DNA of 13,099 bases from Pseudomonadota bacterium (GTDB taxonomy: Bacteria > Pseudomonadota > Alphaproteobacteria > Caulobacterales > Aquidulcibacteraceae). The stretch covers positions 1 through 13,099 of the forward strand of contig JAEYPY010000134.1 in NCBI GenBank assembly GCA_023410295.1, written 5' to 3'. Below the pieces are notes generated by a model that was not told where the DNA came from, searched no databases, and saw only the letters and a program-made list of their open reading frames with translations. Made by a program: the position numbers and the translations under genes. Numbering within the stretch: the first letter of the stretch is position 1; each line of letters begins with the position of its first letter. This document shows, one piece after another, positions 6,403 to 11,688 of this stretch.

Positions 6403-6514
6403 CCCGCGCAACCACGAATGCAGGCCCTGCGTATCCGCTCTCACCGCCCCCACAACGCGCAAGCGCGCACCGCCCGGATGCGCGGCGACGGGCAAGGCCC
6501 TACATTGAGCGCCA

Positions 6515-6524
6515 GCTAGAGAGG
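6515..6524 (+). promoter_or_regulatory. GCTAGAGAGG: msrA ribosome-binding site overlapping a GCTAGAG box
   Basis: AGAGAGG ends five bases before the msrA ATG and serves as its Shine-Dalgarno sequence. The same bases form the GCTAGAG heptamer seen before three other genes. Here it is too close to the ATG to be an ordinary -10, so the ribosome-binding role is preferred. Confidence 0.5.
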
Positions 6525-6529
6525 TTTTC

Positions 6530-7171
6530 ATGGCCCGATCGCAAACCATGCCTGCGCCCGAGCACGTCCTGCCCGGCCGCCCCAACGCCATCCCCACCGC
6601 CGCGACGCATTTCGTCAACGGCCATTCGCTGCAGCCGCCGTTCCCTGCGGGGCTGGAGGAAGCAGTGTTCGGCCTGGGCTGCTTTTGGGGCGCTGAGCGC
6701 AAATTCTGGCAGACCGACGGCGTCTGGGTCACCGCCTCGGGCTACGCGGGCGGATCGACGCCGAACCCGACTTACGAGGAAGTTTGCAGCGGCCGCACGG
6801 GCCACACGGAAGTCGTGCGCGTCATCTTCGATCCGGCGAAGTTGAGCTACGAGAGCCTGCTCAAGCTCTTCTTCGAGAACCACGATCCGACCCAGGGCAT
6901 GCGCCAGGGCAACGATATCGGTACGCAATACCGCTCGGCGATCTACACCACCTCGCCGACGCAGCAGGCTGCGGCCGAGCGCGCTGTAGCCGCGTATGGG
7001 GAAAAACTGCGCGCGGCTGGCTATGGGCCGATCACCACGGAGATCCGCGAAGCGCCGGCGTTTTACTATGCCGAGGACTACCACCAGCAATACTTGGCCA
7101 AGAACCCCAACGGCTATTGCGGCCTGGCCGGCACAGGTGTCACCTGCCCCATCGGGCTGGGTGTCGCCTAA
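6530..7171 (+). CDS. msrA: Peptide methionine sulfoxide reductase A
   Basis: 213 residues, close to the long E. coli-type MsrA. It reduces the S-epimer of methionine sulfoxide in proteins, with electrons from thioredoxin. The catalytic GCFWGAERKFW motif has Cys51. GYAGGSTPNPTYEEVCSGRTGH (71-92) and the NDIGTQYRSAIY core (128-139) are present, with the active-site tail YAEDYHQQYL (180-189). Two recycling cysteines, Cys197 (GYCGL) and Cys206 (VTCPIG), fit the three-cysteine mechanism. There is no signal peptide, so the enzyme is cytoplasmic. The start has AGAGAGG five bases upstream. It lies 86 bp before the response-regulator gene on the same strand; a shared transcript with the sensor pair is possible but not shown. 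Confidence 0.96.
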   Translation: MARSQTMPAPEHVLPGRPNAIPTAATHFVNGHSLQPPFPAGLEEAVFGLGCFWGAERKFWQTDGVWVTASGYAGGSTPNPTYEEVCSGRTGHTEVVRVIFDPAKLSYESLLKLFFENHDPTQGMRQGNDIGTQYRSAIYTTSPTQQAAAERAVAAYGEKLRAAGYGPITTEIREAPAFYYAEDYHQQYLAKNPNGYCGLAGTGVTCPIGLGVA

Positions 7172-7257
7172 GGCCGAGGGAAAAACTTAACCGCCCTCAA
7201 CCGTGAGGCGAGACGAGCCCTGTAACCCATGCTACTGACGTAACGGGAGGTAGCGCC

Positions 7258-7647
7258 ATGGCGGCCCGCGCGCGCATTTGTTTGATCGACGACGACCTCT
7301 TCGTCCGCGACGCTTTGGCCTTGGGGTTGGGCGATGCCGGCTATGACGTGCTGACCGCGCCCGGCGCCGCCGCCGGCTTCGATCTCGTTCGCCGCGAGTT
7401 TCTGCATGGCGTCGTCACCGACATGAACATGCCCGGTACCGGCGGCGCGCAGCTCATCCCGCAACTGCGCGCTGAGCGCAGCGATCTCGTCATCGTCGCC
7501 ATTTCAGGCGCAGCCAGCATCGACGGCCGCGGCACGCCGGAACTGGCGCGCGAACTCGGCGCCGATGCGGCATTGATCAAACCGTTCCGCGCCCGCGAAC
7601 TCGCGGCTGTGCTGGATGGGTTGATGGAACAGCGCGCCTCACGCTGA
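7258..7647 (+). CDS. Single-domain response regulator (CheY-like receiver)
   Basis: 129 residues, one receiver domain and no output domain. The acidic pocket is Asp11-Asp13, the phospho-acceptor is Asp55 in VVTDMNMPGTGG, the switch Ser is 83 (AISGA) and the conserved Lys is 108 in IKPF. It should take phosphate from a histidine kinase and act by protein contact or as a relay rather than by binding DNA. A strong GGGAGG (7245-7250) precedes the ATG by seven bases. Its stop is one base before the start of the hybrid kinase, so the two are one operon and the kinase is its likely partner. The 86-bp gap before it shows no clear promoter and only a 5-bp hairpin too weak to be a terminator. Confidence 0.92.
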   Translation: MAARARICLIDDDLFVRDALALGLGDAGYDVLTAPGAAAGFDLVRREFLHGVVTDMNMPGTGGAQLIPQLRAERSDLVIVAISGAASIDGRGTPELARELGADAALIKPFRARELAAVLDGLMEQRASR

Positions 7648-7648
7648 A

Positions 7649-9589
7649 ATGGCGAGCATGCACGCTGTCAACGAACAGGCACGCCTCAGAGCGGTGGTGG
7701 AGACTGCTGTCGACGGCGTCATCCTGATCGACGCGCACGGCATTATCCTCATGTTCAATCCGGCGTGCGAGCGCCTGTTCGGCTACGCCTCCTTCGAGGT
7801 GATCGGGCGCAACGTGAAGATGTTGATGCCGGAGCCGTATCAGAGCGAGCACGACCGTTATCTCAGCAATTACCGCGAAACCGGCGAGCGCAAGATCATC
7901 GGCATTGGCCGCGAAGTGCTCGGCCGCAAACGCGGCGGCTCCACGTTTCCAATGGATCTCTCCGTCGGTGAAGCCGAGGAGGACGGGCGGCCGATCTTCA
8001 TCGGCATCATCCGCGACCTCACAGAGCGCAAAATGGCGCAGAAGGCGCTGGGCGAAAGCGCCGAGCGCATGCGGGCGGTGGTGGAGACCGCGGTCGATGG
8101 CGTCATGCTCATCAATGCGCGCGGCATCGTGCAGATGTTCAATCCGGCCTGTGAGCGCTTGTTCGGCTACCGCGCCGAAGAAGTAATGGGCAACAACGTG
8201 CGCATGCTGATGCCAGAGCCTTATCGCAGCGAGCACGACGGCTATCTCATGAATTACCGCCGCACGGGCGCCGCGAAAATCATCGGCATCGGCCGCGAAG
8301 TTAGCGGCTTGCGCAAGGACGGATCGGTCTTCCCGATGGATCTCTCCGTCGGCGAGGCCAAGCAGGAAGGCGAATCCATTTTCGTCGGCATCATTCACGA
8401 CCTCACCAACAGGAAGCGCACCGAAGCACAGCTGGTGCAGGCGCAGAAGATGGAAACCGTCGGCCAGCTCTCGGGCGGAATTGCGCATGACTTCAACAAC
8501 CTGCTCACGGTCATTCTCGGCAACGCCGAAGCGCTAAGTCTGCGCCTGAAGGCGCGCGAGGATCTGCGTCACCTCGCCGACACCATCGCGTCCGCCGCCG
8601 AGCGCGGCGCCGAGCTGACGCAGCGCCTGCTCGCTTTCAGCCGGCGCCAGGTGCTGCAACCTTCGGCGATCGACTGCAACGCGCTGGTCGAGAGCATGGA
8701 AGTGCTGCTGCGGCGGACGCTACGTGAAGACATCAAGCTCAATATCGCCATCGCTGCCGCGCCCGTGTTCGCGCTTGCTGACGCTGGCCAGCTGGAATCG
8801 GCGCTGCTCAATCTCTCGCTCAACGCGCAGGACGCGATGCCTGATGGCGGCACGCTAACGCTGACTACGCAGGAGATTGATCTCGATCGTTCGATACTCG
8901 CCGGCGAGCCCAACATGCGCGAAGGCCGCTACGTGATGATCAGCGTCACTGACGACGGCACGGGCATGAGCCGCGAAACGCAAGAGCGCGTCTTCGAGCC
9001 GTTCTTCACCACCAAGGAAGTCGGCAAAGGCTCAGGGCTTGGCCTTTCGATGGTGTACGGCTTCGTCAAGCAATCGAACGGCCATGTCAGCATCTATAGC
9101 GAACCCGGGCTTGGCACGAGCGTCCGGCTCTACCTGCCGGTGGCGGAAAGTCTCTCGTCACCTGCGCCGGTGCCACGCGAAGCGGCGAAGACGCCGCGCG
9201 GCGATGAACGCATTCTGGTGGTCGAGGACGATCCGTTCGTGCGCAGCCACACCATCGCCTCGCTGGAATCGCTCGGCTATCGTGTCAGCGTCGCCTCCGA
9301 CGGACGTGAAGCGTTGGCGCTGCTGCAAGGCGGCGCGCGGCCGGATCTGCTTTTCACCGACGTGGTAATGCCAGGCGGCATTAGCGGGTGGGACTTGGCG
9401 CAGCAGGCGCGCGCGCTCGTGCCGGGCCTGCGCGTGCTCTTCACTTCAGGCTATCCGAGTGAGTCGCTCACCAGCCGTGGCGCGCTCAGTGCGGACGAGA
9501 TGATTGTCAGCAAGCCCTATCGGCTGGCCGAACTCGCCAAGCGCGTGCGCGAAGCGATCGATACTACGACAAAGGTTAGAGACGCTTAG
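7649..9589 (+). CDS. FixL-like hybrid sensor histidine kinase with tandem haem-type PAS domains
   Basis: 646 residues: PAS1 (about 12-128), PAS2 (140-256), HisKA with VGQLSGGIAHDFNNLL (phospho-His280), HATPase (N box near Asn392, DDGTGM 435-440, FEPFFTTK 449-456, GKGSGLGLS 459-467) and a receiver (RILVVEDD 521-528, Asp571, Lys622). There are no membrane helices, so it is cytosolic. Both PAS domains follow the Bradyrhizobium FixL haem-PAS: MPEP, then SEHD with His68/His196 equivalent to haem ligand His200, and IIGIGR with Arg88/Arg216 equivalent to Arg220, with the same 20-residue spacing. FixL Arg206 and His214 are replaced by Asn and Lys in both. Haem binding and O2, NO or CO sensing are therefore likely but inferred. 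Start: the ATG at 7649, one base after the previous stop; the ATG at 7658 is possible. The stop overlaps the convergent gene. Confidence 0.93.
   Translation: MASMHAVNEQARLRAVVETAVDGVILIDAHGIILMFNPACERLFGYASFEVIGRNVKMLMPEPYQSEHDRYLSNYRETGERKIIGIGREVLGRKRGGSTFPMDLSVGEAEEDGRPIFIGIIRDLTERKMAQKALGESAERMRAVVETAVDGVMLINARGIVQMFNPACERLFGYRAEEVMGNNVRMLMPEPYRSEHDGYLMNYRRTGAAKIIGIGREVSGLRKDGSVFPMDLSVGEAKQEGESIFVGIIHDLTNRKRTEAQLVQAQKMETVGQLSGGIAHDFNNLLTVILGNAEALSLRLKAREDLRHLADTIASAAERGAELTQRLLAFSRRQVLQPSAIDCNALVESMEVLLRRTLREDIKLNIAIAAAPVFALADAGQLESALLNLSLNAQDAMPDGGTLTLTTQEIDLDRSILAGEPNMREGRYVMISVTDDGTGMSRETQERVFEPFFTTKEVGKGSGLGLSMVYGFVKQSNGHVSIYSEPGLGTSVRLYLPVAESLSSPAPVPREAAKTPRGDERILVVEDDPFVRSHTIASLESLGYRVSVASDGREALALLQGGARPDLLFTDVVMPGGISGWDLAQQARALVPGLRVLFTSGYPSESLTSRGALSADEMIVSKPYRLAELAKRVREAIDTTTKVRDA
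7682..8416 (+). repeat. Tandem internal duplication encoding PAS1 and PAS2
   Basis: Two coding units, 7682-8032 and 8066-8416, offset by exactly 384 bp (128 codons). By hand alignment the encoded 117-residue blocks differ at about 32 positions (roughly 73% identical) with no gaps. Shared runs at DNA level include GGCGGTGGTGGAGAC and ATGTTCAATCCGGC. This indicates duplication within the gene rather than recruitment of an unrelated PAS domain. Confidence 0.85.
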
Positions 9590-10704
9590 CCTGCAGGCCA
9601 GCGCAGGCCGACGCGTCGGCGCTGTTGCAGCGTCTGTTCGGCGCGTTGCAGAGCCCGCAGCGCCACTTCCGCTTGCTGCAGCGAATCTGTTGAACGCAGC
9701 GCGTCCATAGCGAGGCGCAAACGTGCGGCGCCTTCTTCCAGCTTGTCGCGCGCGCCTTCGCGTTCACCCAGCGCCGTCAGCGCGCGGCCGATCTCTTGCT
9801 GCGCCGCGCCCCAGGCGCCCGGATCGGTCGTGCGGTCGACCTTATCGAGATAGAGCTGGCGCGCATCGAGCGCCTTCGACAGCCACTTGATGTGGCCGCC
9901 GCGCTCGCCGAGGCTCAGAGCGCCCGAGGCGAAGTCGGAGAGAATATCGAGCTGCAGGTTGTCGCTGATCTCGGCCGGCGCCACTTCGACCATGCGGTCG
10001 AGTGCTTCGACGATCGGTTGCAGACGCTCGGGCTTATAATCTTGCGGGCGGTGCAGCACCGGGCGCGCCTTACGCGCCAGCGCAAACGCGAGCGCGCGCT
10101 GCACGGCTTCGACTGGACGGCCGACGCGCCAGGTGAGTTCGAAATCCTGCACCTCGTGCACACGGCCATAACTCGGCAGCGTGGTCAGACGCAGCTCGAG
10201 CTTGCCCATCAAGTTGCGCTTGCCCCAGACGATCACGTCCGCGGCCGAACGCTCCAGCGCATCGGCAGCTTCCACCGCGACCCGGCGGCGCGTTTCCGGG
10301 TGCGCGTTGCGCGGGATTGTCTTCAAGCGGATCGGGAAGAGATCGACCTGCACGTTCTGCTCGAACGAGAAGAGGCCGAAATTGTCCTCGATCGCTTCCT
10401 TCATTTCCTGGCGCAGCAGCGCCCCGCCGCCTTCGATCTCGCCGATCAGCACCAGCGCGCGGTGGTCCTTTGAGCGCTTCAGCGCCTGCGCGCGGAGGGC
10501 AATGCGGGCGAGCCCGCTGGCCTTGCCCATCCCGTTCAGCATCCAGAAGGCGCTGATCAGGACGGCTGCAAGTCCCATCGACATGAAGAACATGAAGACG
10601 TTCGGCGACTGCACGAACGCTTCCTGAAACTCCCGCGGCAGCAGGCGCATGACGTTGGACGCCAACTCGGGCGCAAACGCTGCAGCATCTGCAAAATTAA
10701 CCAT
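9586..10704 (-). CDS. Uncharacterised membrane-anchored protein with TPR-like tail
   Basis: 372 residues; not recognised as a named family. Residues 35-57 (NVFMFFMSMGLAAVLISAFW) form one strong membrane helix near the N-terminus. No signal cleavage site or lipobox is seen. A central alpha/beta region (about 82-195) contains ALVLIGEIEGGG and ADVIVWGKRN, the latter resembling segments in TPR proteins that precede repeat arrays. The tail (about 292-335, WGAAQQEIGRALTALGERE, then LEEGAARLRLAMDALR) looks like a degenerate tetratricopeptide repeat, followed by a helical, Gln/Arg-rich coiled-coil-like end. The large domain probably faces the cytoplasm, but topology is not certain. The ribosome-binding site is poor. 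A GCTAGAG box lies 31 bases upstream. The stop codon overlaps the convergent kinase stop. Function unknown. Confidence 0.8.
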   Translation of the reverse strand: MVNFADAAAFAPELASNVMRLLPREFQEAFVQSPNVFMFFMSMGLAAVLISAFWMLNGMGKASGLARIALRAQALKRSKDHRALVLIGEIEGGGALLRQEMKEAIEDNFGLFSFEQNVQVDLFPIRLKTIPRNAHPETRRRVAVEAADALERSAADVIVWGKRNLMGKLELRLTTLPSYGRVHEVQDFELTWRVGRPVEAVQRALAFALARKARPVLHRPQDYKPERLQPIVEALDRMVEVAPAEISDNLQLDILSDFASGALSLGERGGHIKWLSKALDARQLYLDKVDRTTDPGAWGAAQQEIGRALTALGEREGARDKLEEGAARLRLAMDALRSTDSLQQAEVALRALQRAEQTLQQRRRVGLRWPAG

Positions 10705-10735
10705 TTAGCGTCCGTGGGTCCCTGCCGAACGTGAC

Positions 10736-10764
10736 CTCTAGCCTGCCGATTGACGCCGCACAAC
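10736..10764 (-). promoter_or_regulatory. Candidate promoter of the membrane-anchored TPR-like gene
   Basis: On the minus strand TTGTGC (10759-10764) and TAGAGG (10736-10741, within a GCTAGAGG box) are 17 bases apart. The -10 ends 31 bases before the ATG at 10704. Of the GCTAGAG boxes in this window it is the only one with a plausible -35 at standard spacing. Confidence 0.4.
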
Positions 10765-10769
10765 GGGCT

Positions 10770-10799
10770 ACGGCGCCCCGCAGCAGTGCCAGGCGCCGT
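10770..10799 (-). other. Stem-loop downstream of the lipoprotein gene
   Basis: ACGGCGCC (10770-10777) and GGCGCCGT (10792-10799) are perfect complements around a 14-base loop, 24 bases past the lipoprotein stop at 10824. No T-run follows on the minus strand, so it may protect the message end or act as a weak terminator. It lies next to the candidate promoter of the next gene. Confidence 0.4.
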
Positions 10800-10823
10800 C
10801 TCTCCCGAGACGAGAAGCGAGCG

Positions 10824-11474
10824 TTACCGGTCGGCGTTCTTCGCCCGCTCCATAGCCTGGTTCATCATGGCCCCGACATTGCCGAGATCCATCACCTGCA
10901 CGCCTTCCGGCACGGTGAAGAGCGCGGCATTTTGGGCCCCGCGTTGGACACGGGTTGTCTCCCAAACGACACGCCCGTCATCGGTCGCACGCAGGATGAT
11001 GCCGTCATTGGTGACGCAGACGGTATCGGTGCCGTCTGCCTCTGTCGTCTTGGTCCATTCTGCGCCCGTTTCGCCGGCCACGTTGCACGAGCCGGTGCGC
11101 GTCGCATCCCGCGACAGTTCGCCCTGCCATTCCTCGGTGGGATTCGAGAATTGATCGCCCATGCCGGACGCGCGGATCGCCACCGCCTGGCCGCCCGCGT
11201 TGGAGAGAATGTAGCTCTCGCCCGTCTCGGCGTTGGCGATCAGCGTTGATTGGCCCTCCGCGGCGTTGATCTCCATGCGCATCTTGCCCCCGTCGCGGAT
11301 CATCACGATCGGCATGGAGGAGCCGTCGGTATGGGAGATGGTCGCCTCGGCGCGGTAAGCCGCGGCGGTCAAATCTGGGAAGAGCCCCCCGCCCTCGTTA
11401 CTGGCCTGGCCCGTGGGCGCGCTGGGGTTGCAGGCCGCGACGGCGGCGGCCAGGGCGAGTGCGGCGATGCGCAT
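10824..11474 (-). CDS. Uncharacterised lipoprotein
   Basis: 216 residues. MRIAALALAAAVAAC is a short lipoprotein signal peptide with a lipobox ending at Cys15, so the mature protein is lipid-anchored in the envelope. A flexible Ser/Gly/Pro stretch (16-30) leads to a probable beta-rich periplasmic domain. Features include IVMIRDGGKMRMEIN (56-70) and GESYILSNAG (85-94), a pattern reminiscent of DUF4412-type or outer-membrane-lipoprotein sorting folds, but I cannot assign it. Two further cysteines (130 and 153) could form a disulfide. The start is well supported: GGGAGGAAG lies just upstream of the ATG, and a GCTAGAG box is 31 bases upstream. It is divergent from dcp and precedes the TPR-like gene on the same strand with a 119-bp gap, so it is probably transcribed separately. 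Confidence 0.82.
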   Translation of the reverse strand: MRIAALALAAAVAACNPSAPTGQASNEGGGLFPDLTAAAYRAEATISHTDGSSMPIVMIRDGGKMRMEINAAEGQSTLIANAETGESYILSNAGGQAVAIRASGMGDQFSNPTEEWQGELSRDATRTGSCNVAGETGAEWTKTTEADGTDTVCVTNDGIILRATDDGRVVWETTRVQRGAQNAALFTVPEGVQVMDLGNVGAMMNQAMERAKNADR

Positions 11475-11505
11475 GAAACTTCCTCCCGGTTGACGTTCAC
11501 CGACC

Positions 11506-11512
11506 CTCTAGC
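11506..11512 (-). promoter_or_regulatory. GCTAGAG box, candidate -10 of the lipoprotein gene
   Basis: GCTAGAGG on the minus strand, 31 bases before the ATG at 11474, exactly the distance seen before the TPR-like gene. No clear -35 is found at 17 bases. The divergent region 11475-11688 holds no gene. Confidence 0.35.
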
Positions 11513-11639
11513 AGGGCCGGTCCAAGGCCGGAACGGGCAAAGCGCCATTCGTCGCAAAATGCAGTTGGATGGTCGGGCGGGCGCCGCGGGTGCTTGCCCC
11601 GAGGGGCGCTAGGCGTCCAAAGTCGCCGCCAACCATGCC

Positions 11640-11668
11640 CGCGCGCCCGCAGGATCTGCCGGCGCGCG
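11640..11668 (+). promoter_or_regulatory. Strong near-palindromic hairpin directly before dcp
   Basis: An outer stem of eight pairs (11640-11647 with 11661-11668), a single C-C mismatch, an inner GCAG/CTGC stem (11649-11652 with 11656-11659) and a GAT loop. It ends 20 bases before the dcp ATG, just upstream of the GGGGG ribosome-binding site (about 11679-11683). It is either a 5'-leader structure that could affect translation or a protein-binding palindrome. A role is inferred only from position. Confidence 0.5.
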
Positions 11669-11688
11669 TCACTTTAACGGGGGTTTGC

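Noticed and set aside
7195..7208. CCTCA/TGAGG hairpin in the msrA-regulator gap as a terminator
   Set aside because: Five pairs only and no T-run on either strand.
7577..8488. 303-codon minus-strand frame with an apparent internal repeat
   Set aside because: Its repeat simply mirrors the PAS duplication of the sense kinase gene; the protein has no family features.
9796..10473. 225-codon plus-strand frame opposite the TPR-like gene
   Set aside because: Composition is Arg/His/Ala-rich and shadow-like; the minus-strand frame has a clear membrane helix and TPR-like pattern.
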